Positions 19,312-28,374 of a stretch of DNA of 64,000 bases are shown piece by piece. The notes beneath the pieces are model-generated. The model had not been told where the DNA came from, ran no database searches, and worked only from the letters and a program-made list of their open reading frames with translations. A program made the position numbers and the translations under genes. The stretch spans positions 719,952 through 783,951 of the forward strand of contig JAUIFF010000002.1 in assembly GCA_030429545.1 (NCBI GenBank), in the 5' to 3' direction. Positions within the stretch are counted from its first letter, which is position 1. Each line of letters opens with the position of its first letter. This DNA is from Polyangia bacterium. Its GTDB lineage: Bacteria > Myxococcota_A > Polyangia > Nannocystales > Nannocystaceae.

Positions 19312-20832
19312 CTAGGACGGGCTGCGCCGGCGCCTCAGGCCGATGGCGAGTAGCAACAAGCCGAGTATGGGCGGGGGCCCGGAGGTTTGTGTGCATGCAC
19401 AACCTTCTACGGAGAGATCGCCGTCCCCACCAAACCCAGGTGGCAGGGCGGAGTCGCTGGCACTTGGGTCGGCCGAAGTTGCCGAGCTGGTCTCAGTGGA
19501 CGGACCGGTTTCACCGGTCCCCGAGCTCCCAGCAGTGCCAGGACCCCAGCTGTCGAGGGTATCGACGTCCGTCGCGGATGCGTCGGTCGTATCACCTGTG
19601 GTGTCGCTGTCGGTCGCGTCGGTGGTGCCGGCATCCGGCTCGTCGTAGAGATCGGCCTCAAACAGTAGCCGCAGGTCGCCACCGCCCCAGGTTTGCTTGT
19701 CATCGACATTGTTGGGTTGGGCGTCAAAACTCGCCTTTTCGTATACATCATCGACGTGGGCCACGTAGTAGGCGGCCTGGGCATGGGTGTCGGGGGCGGT
19801 CGGGACGTCGGCTGTCAGGGTTAGGACCACACGTTTGCCCTCGCCCGGACTCAACGGGCCGAGCTCCAAGCTAAATGTATCTGCAAGTTGTTCGGGCGGG
19901 AGGTTTTCGGGTTTGTCGTTGCTGTCGTTTGGGCACCACTCGCCACCACATGCATTTTGTGGCCAATTGTCGAGAATCAGCCAGTCGCTCACCGACCACT
20001 GTGGGCTCAGCTCAAAGCCCACGCGCACGCCAAAGGCGACATCGGTATTGTCGGTACCGTTAGTCAGTGTATAAGCAATCTCTACCTGCTGGCCCACGTA
20101 GGCATCAAAGATTCCCTGGGAGTTGCCCTCGGGGTTGAAGTCGGGATCCTGGCCGTCGATCGGTTGGCCGCTGACGTCGAGACTGAGGTCGGGCCACGGG
20201 ACCACAACGTCGGGACAGGCTGCACCCGGGAGGTCGTTGTAGCCGCCCTGTTCGATCCAATCGCCCGGGCCTGGCGAGCACGGTCCGACAAACGGGTCGC
20301 GCACCGAGGCGTACTCGGCCGCAGCCCGTTTCTCAAAGTGCAGGTGCGGGCCGGTCGAGTTGCCGCTCGAGCCGACCAGACCGATCTCCTGACCACAGGC
20401 GACCTGTTCGCCCTCCGCCACCGAGACCGACCAGGTTTTGAGGTGGGCGTACAGCGTGCGCGTGCCGTCGGGGTGGGCGATACGGATGTGATTGCCCCAG
20501 CCACTGCCGCCACCACAATTGCCGGACATACACATATCTGGTTCGCCGTCGTGGGTGACCTCGACGGTGCCGGCCGCTGCTGCCAACACCGGGCGTCCCT
20601 CGGCCATTGCCGACCATGAGCCGAGAATGGCAAAGTCTGTGCCCTTGTGGCCCGAGTAGGTATTGCCCCCGCAGTTCCAGTCGCTGGTGCCACCCTGGTC
20701 GAAATACGAGGTCACAACCCAGCCGTAGTTTTTATCGCCGGGGTAGGAAAGTGGCTCTGCCACACCGGTTTGCGGGAGCAGGCACGCGGCCTGGGCAACC
20801 AAGATGTATAAACATGTTTTTGCCAGGTTCAT
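19312..20832 (-). CDS. M23 family metallopeptidase with MYXO-CTERM-like tail
   Basis: This 506-residue secreted protein carries a Sec signal and then an M23 (LytM/lysostaphin) domain: HKGTDF with His62 and Asp66, a central HPDGTRTLYAH, and GPHLHFE with His163 and His165 as zinc and catalytic residues. A beta-rich region of about 200 residues follows, then a Thr/Asp/Ser linker. The tail reads EGCACTQ, a hydrophobic segment (PPPILGLLLLAIGL) and RRRR, the layout of MYXO-CTERM surface sorting signals. It would cut peptidoglycan or a protein cross-bridge at the cell surface. It is coupled by ATGA (20829-20832) to the upstream lipoprotein. Confidence 0.88.
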   Translation of the reverse strand: MNLAKTCLYILVAQAACLLPQTGVAEPLSYPGDKNYGWVVTSYFDQGGTSDWNCGGNTYSGHKGTDFAILGSWSAMAEGRPVLAAAAGTVEVTHDGEPDMCMSGNCGGGSGWGNHIRIAHPDGTRTLYAHLKTWSVSVAEGEQVACGQEIGLVGSSGNSTGPHLHFEKRAAAEYASVRDPFVGPCSPGPGDWIEQGGYNDLPGAACPDVVVPWPDLSLDVSGQPIDGQDPDFNPEGNSQGIFDAYVGQQVEIAYTLTNGTDNTDVAFGVRVGFELSPQWSVSDWLILDNWPQNACGGEWCPNDSNDKPENLPPEQLADTFSLELGPLSPGEGKRVVLTLTADVPTAPDTHAQAAYYVAHVDDVYEKASFDAQPNNVDDKQTWGGGDLRLLFEADLYDEPDAGTTDATDSDTTGDTTDASATDVDTLDSWGPGTAGSSGTGETGPSTETSSATSADPSASDSALPPGFGGDGDLSVEGCACTQTSGPPPILGLLLLAIGLRRRRSPS

Positions 20833-21563
20833 CGGGTCCCCTCCACGTCTGGAAGTTGCAGCGAGACAGGCCCGTCCGCCGTTTTATAGCGAAACTCGCG
20901 GCCATGCCAGGTGAGCTGCGTGGGGTAGGTCGGCGGTGTCACAAACCCCTGTGGCCGCGCGCCCGGGGTGTAGGCCACGTTGTGGTTGGCAAGGGGGAAC
21001 ACCCGGTCGGTCGCCAACTCGACAGCCGCGATTATCGGCAGCCCGTGCGAGCGCACAACAACCAGGGCAAACGTACAGGTCGGGTCGAGGCCAAACAGAC
21101 GGTCAAGGGGGGTATCGGCAAGCTGATGTTGCGACAGGTCAAAGCGGTCCGCGGTCCACAGTGTTCGCCCGTCACGGTCGACTGTATTTTGTGTAAATAC
21201 AATTTTTTCTGGGGCTTGTCGGCAGCTCGCCAGCCCCCGGGGGACATCGGTTGCAACCGGGCGCAGGTCGTCGGGCGGCCCGAGTGCCAAGGTCCCACTC
21301 CAGGCAAGTCCCTCGGTCGGTTGGAGCACCGCAACCCAGCTGCCGTCGGCGCTGACGACATGGTCGAGCACGTCGGTGTACTCGAGTGTGCCCGCAACCG
21401 TCTCGAGCACGGCCCGATGGGTGACGCGCTGATCGCCAGCAAGATTCGCGTGGTTTTCGCTGTCGCGCGGGGCTTCCGGAACACAGGAACTCGCCAACAA
21501 CACCACAAAGGCGAGTGCAGTTTTGCAGTGTGGTCGCTTGTCAGACACTTCTCGTAGATACAA
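20829..21563 (-). CDS. Lipoprotein of unknown function, coupled to the M23 peptidase
   Basis: The 244-residue product has a signal ending VVLLASSC (lipobox). The body is beta-rich with repeated W/F-x-G turns (DGSWVAVLQP, GRTLWTADRFDL), suggestive of a partial propeller; no family is recognised. Its stop codon overlaps the start of the M23 peptidase (ATGA), so the two are made together, and it may be an accessory, recruiter or inhibitor for the peptidase (inference). The promoter region upstream contains GCCTATGTATAGGC, a perfect 14-bp palindrome at 21598-21611. Confidence 0.65.
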   Translation of the reverse strand: MYLREVSDKRPHCKTALAFVVLLASSCVPEAPRDSENHANLAGDQRVTHRAVLETVAGTLEYTDVLDHVVSADGSWVAVLQPTEGLAWSGTLALGPPDDLRPVATDVPRGLASCRQAPEKIVFTQNTVDRDGRTLWTADRFDLSQHQLADTPLDRLFGLDPTCTFALVVVRSHGLPIIAAVELATDRVFPLANHNVAYTPGARPQGFVTPPTYPTQLTWHGREFRYKTADGPVSLQLPDVEGTR

Positions 21564-21597
21564 GAAGTTGCGCGAATGCTCAAGTCACCGTTTTGAT

Positions 21598-21611
21598 GCC
21601 TATGTATAGGC
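21598..21611. promoter_or_regulatory. Perfect 14-bp palindrome upstream of the M23 operon
   Basis: GCCTATGTATAGGC lies 35 bp ahead of the start at 21563 (minus strand); a related CCTATAGG follows at 21640-21647. It could be an operator for the lipoprotein/M23 operon. No regulator is known. Confidence 0.3.
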
Positions 21612-21676
21612 ACTTGAATCAAACGTTGTCTAGTGGCGACCTATAGGCCTCGTGGGAGTTTTTGTGCATACAATTG

Positions 21677-21700
21677 AAAAAGCCACCCCGGAGGGTGGCT
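21677..21700 (-). terminator. Rho-independent terminator of the propeller lipoprotein gene
   Basis: On the minus strand AGCCACCCT and GGGGTGGCT form a strong stem closed by a short CC-rich loop and followed by TTTTTC, 20-43 bp after the stop at 21720. Confidence 0.88.
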
Positions 21701-21719
21701 GCTTCAGGCGAAAACCGAG

Positions 21720-23300
21720 TTACTGGGGGAGCACGCTTTGCAGCTGCCCACCGGTCATGTCGGAGTAGGTGTAGTGGGTGTTGGACACCGGGAGGAAGGT
21801 CTTGTCGGCCGGGTTGAGCGGATCGATCTTCCACGCACCTTGGTTTTGGTCGACCAACCACACAAATCCCTCGGTGTCGACACTGACACCCACCGGCGTG
21901 CTGCAGGGGTTGAGGTTGTGGAACTCTACCAGAGTCGCTGTATCTGCATCGACCTCGACGAGGCCACAGGGACCATTGGAGGCGATCCAGATGTGACCCT
22001 CGCGGTCAGCCGCGACGCCGCGGTGACAGGCCTGGGTGTTGGGGACCGCGGTGAAGCTCTGATCGTTGGGGTCAAAGCGATAGACCGGGCCCGAGCAACC
22101 GCCGGTCCAGGTGCGACCGTCGGAGTCGACGGTCATGCCGTAGAACTGGGCGTTGCCGGGAGGTGCCCAGGTCTGCACGGAGTTGTCGTTGGCATCGATG
22201 CGGTAGACGTTGCCGCGAAGGCCGGTGAACCACACGTTTTGATCGGCATCGAGTGCGGCACCGTAGGGGCCCCAGCCGTTGTTGCCGACGTTCCACGGGT
22301 TGATTTCGACAGTGTCCTCGATGGCACCGGTGGTGCTGTTGAGGATTGCCATGTGGGCGACGTTGTCCTGAGGGCGATAGCCGACGTAGATCTTGGGATC
22401 TTCGTACTGGCAGGTGTCGTAGTTCCAGGTACCGATGTTCCAGGTGACACCGCGGGGCCCGGCACCAAAGTCGCCCACTTCGGCCGGCAGCTTGGTGCTC
22501 CAAATGATGCACTCGTCGGTCCAGTCGTCCGGCTGTCCCCAGGCGAGCAGATCGTTGGGGTTTTGCGACGTGGTGATCACGTTGTCGTTATTCTTGTCGA
22601 TACAATCTTCTTCGTTGGCCGCGATCATCGTGATGCGAGCAGTGCCACGGTTGTTGACCACGACAAACCGTCCGTCAGCCGAAACCGCGGTACGCGACGG
22701 GCTGTGGTTATTTTCGCTGGTCGGGCCGCTGCGGTAGCGGGCCAGCTCGGTCACCGCGAGGGTGTCGATTTTGGCAATCGAGCCCTGGTCGGTGTTGGCA
22801 ACCCACAAAAAGCTCTTCTCGACCATGCCCATCATGCCCTCGGTGTCGCCCGGCTCGCAGGGCTCGGGGTCACCGGTCGTCGTCGAAGGATCGTCGGTGG
22901 TGGCATCGGTTGGATCCGTGGTGGCATCCGTCGGGTCCGTGGTGCTCGGGTCCGTGGTGCTCGGGTCCGTGGTGCTCGGGTCCGTCGGATCGGTCGTGCT
23001 CGGGTCCGTGGTACTCGGATCGGTGGTCGGGCCGGTGGTCGGGTCGGTGGTCGGGCCTTCGGTGGTGTCACTGTCGCTATTGGAGTCGGACCCCGAAGGC
23101 GTCGTCTCTCCGCTCGACTGGGAATCGCTGCCCGACGTCGTGGGATCGTCGGTGGGATCCTCTGTGGTGGAACCTGAGGTATTACTGACTGTAGCCGAGG
23201 CTGATTCCGACTCGGTCTCGCCGCCACCACAGGCGGCAAGCACCAGGCCGACGGAGCAGCTCAGAAGTGCTGGGATAAAACGTTGTTTGGGGCGACGCAT
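21720..23300 (-). CDS. Lipoprotein with TDPST stalk and beta-propeller (Vgb/NHL-like)
   Basis: The 526-residue protein has a signal ending GLVLAACGGG. Residues of about 25-150 are a stalk of TTDPST and TDATTDP repeats. The rest is a propeller: FLWVANTDQGSIAKID, VSADGRFVVVNNRGT, LDADQNVWFTGLRGNVYRID, VDSDGRTWTGG, ADREGHIWIASNG and VDTEGFVWLVDQN, with the DG-x-W and D-x-W spacing of streptogramin lyase-like and NHL blades. A catalytic role is not evident; myxobacterial proteins of this kind are displayed on the surface. A strong terminator follows. Confidence 0.82.
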   Translation of the reverse strand: MRRPKQRFIPALLSCSVGLVLAACGGGETESESASATVSNTSGSTTEDPTDDPTTSGSDSQSSGETTPSGSDSNSDSDTTEGPTTDPTTGPTTDPSTTDPSTTDPTDPSTTDPSTTDPSTTDPTDATTDPTDATTDDPSTTTGDPEPCEPGDTEGMMGMVEKSFLWVANTDQGSIAKIDTLAVTELARYRSGPTSENNHSPSRTAVSADGRFVVVNNRGTARITMIAANEEDCIDKNNDNVITTSQNPNDLLAWGQPDDWTDECIIWSTKLPAEVGDFGAGPRGVTWNIGTWNYDTCQYEDPKIYVGYRPQDNVAHMAILNSTTGAIEDTVEINPWNVGNNGWGPYGAALDADQNVWFTGLRGNVYRIDANDNSVQTWAPPGNAQFYGMTVDSDGRTWTGGCSGPVYRFDPNDQSFTAVPNTQACHRGVAADREGHIWIASNGPCGLVEVDADTATLVEFHNLNPCSTPVGVSVDTEGFVWLVDQNQGAWKIDPLNPADKTFLPVSNTHYTYSDMTGGQLQSVLPQ

Positions 23301-23480
23301 AAATCCCTAATTACCATGGAAACGCCCGGCCCCGTGGCTGGGGTAGGGGGATTTCCCTTGTCCTCATGTGAGTAAATTTCCGGAGCTCGTGTGTGACCGG
23401 CGGATTTCGAGCATGTCTGATTGGTCATGTTCGAGGTGATCGTGCGAGGCAACTCGGTGGGGCGGTTTTGCCCGCGTAAA

Positions 23481-24440
23481 ATGCTGTTTGTGCAACTTGA
23501 TCTCTCACCTCTTATCGCTCGGTTACAGGCCGCTCGGCACGTTGTTCTGGTCGGGGCCGGCGGCGGTTTCGATGTGCTCGGTGCGGTGCCGTTGTGGGTT
23601 TGCCTGCGGCGCGCTGGCGTTGCCGTGTCACTCGCCAACGTTTCGTTTAGCGACCTTCGGAGTCTACAGGAGCGCCCGTTACACCCGGTTGTGGTCGAGG
23701 TGCGAGCCGACAGCCAGGGACCTTCGCACTACTTTCCTGAGCGAACACTCAGCCGCTGGTTTGAAACCCGCGGCGAGCATGTCCCGGTGTACGCGCTCGC
23801 GAAGACCGGAGTGGTGCCGCTGACCCAGGCATTTCGCGCGCTGGTCGAAAAGTTAGATGCAGATGCATTTGTTTTGGTCGATGGCGGTACCGATATCCTG
23901 ATGCGTGGGGACGAGGCCGGGCTCGGAACGCCGGCCGAAGACATCACTTCGCTGCTCGCCGGTGAAGCCCTCGAACTCGCCAACAAGCTGGTGGTGTGCA
24001 TCGGGTTTGGCGTCGACCATTTTCACGGCGTCTGCCATGCCCAGTTTCTCGAAAATGTGGCAGCGCTCCAGCGGGCGGGGGGATTTTTGGGCATGCTCTC
24101 GCTGTTGCCGCAAATGCCCGGGGCCCAGGCCTATCTCGAAGCGGTTGCCTATGCACAAAAACTGACGCCCGCGCGCCCGAGCATTGTTCACGGTTCGATC
24201 GGAGCCGCCGTCGAGGGGGCCTACGGCGACATCCACCGGACCTCCCGCACGCGCGGAACACAACTGTGGATCAATCCGCTGATGAGTACCTACTTCGGCT
24301 TTGACCTCAATGCCGTGGCGAGCCGATTGCTGTACGCCGAGTTGTTGCGGCCCACGCAAACCATTTTTGAAGTTGCTGCCCGCCTTGAGGCGTTTCGCAA
24401 GCAGCGTGAGCGCAAGCCGTGGATGCCGATCCCGGTGTAG
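23481..24440 (+). CDS. DUF1152 domain protein
   Basis: I place the start at ATG 23481 (319 residues); a frame from 23421 adds 20 unlikely residues. VVLVGAGGGFDVLGAVPLW near residue 20 is the Gly-rich nucleotide-binding-like loop of DUF1152 proteins; LVDGGTDILMRGDEAGLGTPAEDI in the middle and the C-terminal HRTSRTRGTQLWINPLMSTYFGFDL are also characteristic. The family is cytosolic with no assigned reaction, though the Rossmann-like start suggests ligand binding. It stands alone before the gamma-glutamyltransferase gene. Confidence 0.78.
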   Translation: MLFVQLDLSPLIARLQAARHVVLVGAGGGFDVLGAVPLWVCLRRAGVAVSLANVSFSDLRSLQERPLHPVVVEVRADSQGPSHYFPERTLSRWFETRGEHVPVYALAKTGVVPLTQAFRALVEKLDADAFVLVDGGTDILMRGDEAGLGTPAEDITSLLAGEALELANKLVVCIGFGVDHFHGVCHAQFLENVAALQRAGGFLGMLSLLPQMPGAQAYLEAVAYAQKLTPARPSIVHGSIGAAVEGAYGDIHRTSRTRGTQLWINPLMSTYFGFDLNAVASRLLYAELLRPTQTIFEVAARLEAFRKQRERKPWMPIPV

Positions 24441-24506
24441 CATTTGATGCACGACCACCTTTTACGTCGCTGCCATCCGCGGTAGCCGAGTGGTAGGGTG
24501 TGCGCG

Positions 24507-26378
24507 ATGTTCCGCCTCCAATCGGTGCCCGCTCTTTTGTGCCTCAGTCTCGTGCTCGGCGGTTGTCGACAGCCAGAGCCGGCGAGTACTCAACCGGTGC
24601 CCGCACCCGAGCAACAGCCGAGTCAGGCCGACGAGCAAACCGGACCGGATGATGGTGGGGCTTCTAAGTTCGTCGCCACCGGTGATGGGCTGGCGGTCGG
24701 TAAGCAGGGGGCGGTTACCAGTGCCGAAGCAAACGCGACCGACATCGGTCTCTCTATATTAAAGAAGGGCGGCAACGCGGTTGATGCCGCGATCGCGGTC
24801 GGCTTTGCGCTCGGGGTCACACACCCGTCGGCGGGCAACATCGGCGGCGGTGGGTTTATGGTCGTGCGTCTGCCCGATGGGACATCTCATGCCCTTGACT
24901 ACCGGGAGATGGCACCGGGAGCTGCCAGCCGCGACATGTATCTCGATGCCAAAGGCGACGTCACGAACGACTCCCGGCTTGGCCCCAAAGCTGCCGGGAT
25001 CCCGGGGGTTGTTGCCGGGTTTGCCTACGCCCACAAGAACTGGGGATCGCTGCCGTGGCCCGAGCTCGTTGAACCCGCGGTAGCACTCGCGCGCGATGGC
25101 TGGGTGCTCGACAAGTTTCACGCCGACGACCTCGCCTGGGGTTCCAAGCGGATGCGTGGATACCTCGATGAACTCAGGTCAAAAAACCCCAAGGGCAGCA
25201 AAAAGCAACAGCAACACAAACGCCTTATCGCCGCCGTCGAAGCGACCCTGAAAACCTTTCAAAAACCCGATGGCAGTAACTACGTCGAGGGGGAGCGGTG
25301 GCAACAGCCGGAGCTTGCAACGACCTTAAAGAAGATCGCCGAGGCCGGGCCGGATGGGTTTTACCGGGGCGAGGTCGCCAAAAAACTCGCTACTGAAGTT
25401 CAGGCCATGGGCGGGCTATGGACCGAAAAAGACCTTGCGGGCTATGTCGCGGTCGAACGCCAACCGCTGCAGTTTGAGTATCACGGGCACGGGGTCATCA
25501 CGATGCCCCCGCCATCGGCCGGAGGCGTTGTCCTGCGCCAGATCCTCGCGGCGAGCGAGGTGCTCGAACTGGCCTCGCTCGGTTGGGATACGCCCGAGCG
25601 AATTCATTTGTATATCGAAGCTCTTCGGCGCACCTACGCCGACCGCAACCTCCTGATCGGCGATCCCGATTTTATTAAGATCCCGATGGACACGCTGCTC
25701 GATGTCACCTACGTCGGTAAGCGGATGTCAGACATTGACCGCAATAAAGCGACACCGTCAAAACAGGTTGGTGCTGGTGTCACATATCGGGAGTCCTCGC
25801 AAACCACACATTTCTCTGTGGTGGATAAGGACGGACGGGCAGTTGCCAATACATATACGCTGAATGGTGGGTTTGGGGCTAAAGTGCAGGTCCCCGGAAC
25901 CGGAGTCACGCTCAATAACGAGATGGATGACTTTACGGCCAAGGTTGGTGCGCCAAATATGTTTGGCTTGATTCAGGGTCCGCAGAACTCGATTGAGGCC
26001 AAGAAGCGGATGTTGAGCAGTATGACGCCAACAATTGTCACAAAAAACGGCAAGTTACGGGCGGTGGTTGGCTCGCCCGGGGGACCTACAATTACCACCA
26101 CGGTGGCACAAATAGTCATGCAGCTGATCGACCATAAGCGTTCGATTGCCGAGGCTGTTGCTGCCACCAGGCTCCACCACCAGTGGTTGCCCGACATGAT
26201 CTGGTACGAGGAAGACCTCGCGCCGAAGCATATAAATGCACTGAAACAGCGCGGTCACGAGATGAAGACGCGCGGTCGGATCGGACACGCCAATTGTATC
26301 GAAGTGGCTGAAGAGTCAGGTGAGATTCGGGCCGTTGCTGACGTCACTCGTGACGGAGGTAAGGCAAGTGCCTACTGA
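24507..26378 (+). CDS. ggt: Gamma-glutamyltransferase, lipoprotein
   Basis: The start at ATG 24507 gives a signal ending SLVLGGC (lipobox), so this GGT is membrane-anchored rather than soluble periplasmic. GGNAVDAAIAVGFALGVTHP and GNIGGGGFMVV open the catalytic domain; the autoprocessing nucleophile Thr is in TTHFSVVDKDG near residue 433; LNNEMDDF and SSMTPTIV with GSPGG complete the gamma-glutamyl site. It hydrolyses or transfers gamma-glutamyl groups from glutathione and peptides. The second half is visibly more AT-rich than the first. A perfect hairpin follows the stop. Confidence 0.93.
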   Translation: MFRLQSVPALLCLSLVLGGCRQPEPASTQPVPAPEQQPSQADEQTGPDDGGASKFVATGDGLAVGKQGAVTSAEANATDIGLSILKKGGNAVDAAIAVGFALGVTHPSAGNIGGGGFMVVRLPDGTSHALDYREMAPGAASRDMYLDAKGDVTNDSRLGPKAAGIPGVVAGFAYAHKNWGSLPWPELVEPAVALARDGWVLDKFHADDLAWGSKRMRGYLDELRSKNPKGSKKQQQHKRLIAAVEATLKTFQKPDGSNYVEGERWQQPELATTLKKIAEAGPDGFYRGEVAKKLATEVQAMGGLWTEKDLAGYVAVERQPLQFEYHGHGVITMPPPSAGGVVLRQILAASEVLELASLGWDTPERIHLYIEALRRTYADRNLLIGDPDFIKIPMDTLLDVTYVGKRMSDIDRNKATPSKQVGAGVTYRESSQTTHFSVVDKDGRAVANTYTLNGGFGAKVQVPGTGVTLNNEMDDFTAKVGAPNMFGLIQGPQNSIEAKKRMLSSMTPTIVTKNGKLRAVVGSPGGPTITTTVAQIVMQLIDHKRSIAEAVAATRLHHQWLPDMIWYEEDLAPKHINALKQRGHEMKTRGRIGHANCIEVAEESGEIRAVADVTRDGGKASAY

Positions 26379-26388
26379 GGACTCGACA

Positions 26389-26410
26389 CCCCAGCATATA
26401 CGTGCTGGGG
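26389..26410 (+). terminator. Hairpin after ggt
   Basis: CCCCAGCA and TGCTGGGG form an 8-bp perfect stem with loop TATACG, 10 bp after the ggt stop. No T run follows, so it may act with Rho or simply protect the mRNA end. Confidence 0.55.
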
Positions 26411-26597
26411 GGCGGATACCGCAGAAACCATGATGTAAACGATGTGTCTACAAGTATAATGCTAGCGCATCCTGCGCGTTGTGAGGGATCGGACGGACAT
26501 TGCTTGGGAGCCTGCAACAGATTGTTGCATTGTGGGCTATACAAGTGAATTTTTTTCGGCGACAGACTTTTCGAAAAACCTGCCTATAAAAATAAGT

Positions 26598-26632
26598 GTC
26601 AGAAAAAAGTGATCAGTTTTTCGGTTTCTGAC
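26598..26632 (+). promoter_or_regulatory. Leader inverted repeat before the 26654 gene
   Basis: GTCAGAAA and TTTCTGAC pair across 19 nt, ending 21 nt before the start codon, within an AT-rich stretch (26520-26640). It could be an operator or an mRNA leader hairpin. Confidence 0.35.
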
Positions 26633-26653
26633 GCAACCAATTTGGAGCAGGTT

Positions 26654-27100
26654 ATGGGACTTCGTAGCGTTGTCGTGGGTATTCTTTCTGTGGGTGTGTT
26701 TGCTGGAGCCCTGTGTGCCGTGATGTACGACGCACCAACGCCCGAACCGACTCGAACAGTGCAGATACAACCACAATCTGGAGCAAGTTCGGTACCCACC
26801 CAAATCGCTATCAACCACGAGGTCGCCGACACGCCGCGAGCGCCGATACAGGCCGAAAGCGCATCATCGAACAGCGTTTTGAGCGCCGAGGAGCAGGCTT
26901 TGCTCGCGGCCGACTGGAACACCCTGACCAAGGAACAGCGAGTTGAACGTGCATATGCACTAAAAAAACAGAAGATGGCCGACCCCGAGTGGAAGCTCGG
27001 TAAGGCAGTGCAGCAACTCGACGATATGGTCAAGACCGGCGAGTACGCCGAAGAAGTGAAATCCCGCTGGGCGGATGGGACGCTACCCCGCCCACTCTAA
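26654..27100 (+). CDS. Secreted or membrane-anchored protein of unknown function
   Basis: ATG 26654 has GGAGCAGG just upstream. The 148-residue product begins MGLRSVVVGILSVGVFAGAL, a signal peptide or single membrane anchor, then a low-complexity Pro/Thr/Gln linker to about residue 70. The C-terminal part is a charged helical segment (LSAEEQALLAADWNTLTKEQ, ALKKQKMADPEWKLG, VQQLDDMVKTGEY) that could form a small helical bundle. I do not recognise the family. Two TGYA-N2-TRCA palindromes (26760, 26950) lie within its 447 bp. Confidence 0.6.
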   Translation: MGLRSVVVGILSVGVFAGALCAVMYDAPTPEPTRTVQIQPQSGASSVPTQIAINHEVADTPRAPIQAESASSNSVLSAEEQALLAADWNTLTKEQRVERAYALKKQKMADPEWKLGKAVQQLDDMVKTGEYAEEVKSRWADGTLPRPL

Positions 27101-27198
27101 ACACCTACCTCAGCTACGCTGAGATAGTGTGCATACAACTTAACTAGATGGACGCCCGGTGATTTTACCGGACAAATACTCTGTTGGAGGATGGTCAG

Positions 27199-28158
27199 AT
27201 GGACGCAGGAAAATTTGTGAGAACGTGTGTTGCACTTGTTGTCTTTGGCGTGTGGTCGCCGACGGCGTTTGCCGACGACGATGATGACGACGACGAGCGT
27301 AAGGGCAAGATCAAAATTCCCTTCATCATCGACCGTCAGGCTGGCGCTGAAATAGCTGTGCGCGAACCCTCAATGTGTGAGGGGAAAGCGAGTGGCAAGA
27401 TCAAGTGGGACAAGGAGGATGGCGAGGTCGAAATCTCGGCTAAATTCAAGGGACTTCCCTACCGGCCTACCTATTGTTACGACGACTTCAACGGCAACCC
27501 GTCGACGCCATGGAATGAGTATCCGGACTGTGTTGAAGACGGCAAATGGCAAATCTGGCTCATGGCCCACATCATGACCAAGACCAACGTCTTCTATTAC
27601 GATGCGGATACCGGAGAATTGATCGCCAATGAATTTGACCTGCCAAATGGGCCTCCGGAGAATGCGATTCCGGTGGAGCTTCCCGTGTCGCAGTTGATGT
27701 GTACGGACTTCTTTGAGTCCAAGCCCCACAATCTCAAGGCCAAGGTCAAGTTCACGTTCGATTATCATCAAATGCTCGATCCGGTGAACTCCGGTGGTGT
27801 ATATGCAACAGCATTGCCGACCGACCTCGATCACTTTTACGACCCGGACTTTTGGGGTCCCTACTACACGGAGGGAGGACTCCCGCAGGAGGAGGCCTTC
27901 AACATGGATAACGTGCTCGACGAATTTGAGGCGGGGACCAGCGGTATGATTTTATCGACGAGCTACGAGCCGTTTCCCAAACCCGAGTACCTCCACGCCC
28001 GCGATAACCTGATGATCGGCTGGGGTGGTCAGGTTCCCGAGGATGCCTTCCCTCCTGTGATACCGCCCCCGGAGTACGAGGAGTGTGGGACCTACCAGCT
28101 GGTACCCGACTGGAGCGTTTTTGTGCCACCGGAGCCCGAGCCCGAGCCCGAGCCGTAG
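27199..28158 (+). CDS. Secreted protein with acidic N-terminus and PEPEP tail, unknown
   Basis: The start at ATG 27199 has GGAGG 8 nt upstream. A Sec signal ends VWSPTAFA and is followed directly by a run of seven or more Asp residues, then a 270-residue globular part with four or five cysteines (MCEGKASG, TYCYDDF, YPDCVED, LMCTDFF, EECGTYQ) and many aromatic residues. The end is a PEPEPEPEP tail. It has no lipobox and no recognised family. The aspartate run could bind cations (inference). An imperfectly terminated 216-bp gap with a hairpin follows. Confidence 0.65.
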   Translation: MDAGKFVRTCVALVVFGVWSPTAFADDDDDDDERKGKIKIPFIIDRQAGAEIAVREPSMCEGKASGKIKWDKEDGEVEISAKFKGLPYRPTYCYDDFNGNPSTPWNEYPDCVEDGKWQIWLMAHIMTKTNVFYYDADTGELIANEFDLPNGPPENAIPVELPVSQLMCTDFFESKPHNLKAKVKFTFDYHQMLDPVNSGGVYATALPTDLDHFYDPDFWGPYYTEGGLPQEEAFNMDNVLDEFEAGTSGMILSTSYEPFPKPEYLHARDNLMIGWGGQVPEDAFPPVIPPPEYEECGTYQLVPDWSVFVPPEPEPEPEP

Positions 28159-28265
28159 GTGGTTTGGCATGCGCGAAACTTGCAACTGCACATTTGTGGA
28201 TGCACCTGGTTACGCGTATTGCCACCGCGAAGAACATTGGTTGTCCCTTTGGACAGCCGAACGAG

Positions 28266-28295
28266 CAGCACACAGTCCTGGGCGATTGTGTGCTG
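28266..28295 (+). terminator. Hairpin downstream of the acidic secreted protein gene
   Basis: CAGCACACA and TGTGTGCTG form a 9-bp perfect stem with a 12-nt loop, followed by TGTTTG. It lies 108 bp after the stop and 80 bp before the STAS-like gene. Confidence 0.45.
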
Positions 28296-28374
28296 TGTTT
28301 GCGTAAAGTGCGCGGTCAATTTGTTCTGCCATCGGTTTGTAATAATCGTGTAGGGTAATCGGAGTGCTTCTCTG

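Noticed and set aside
24477..24510. tRNA-like GCCGAGTGGTAGGG
   Set aside because: No acceptor stem or anticodon arm can be formed around it; it overlaps the ggt start.
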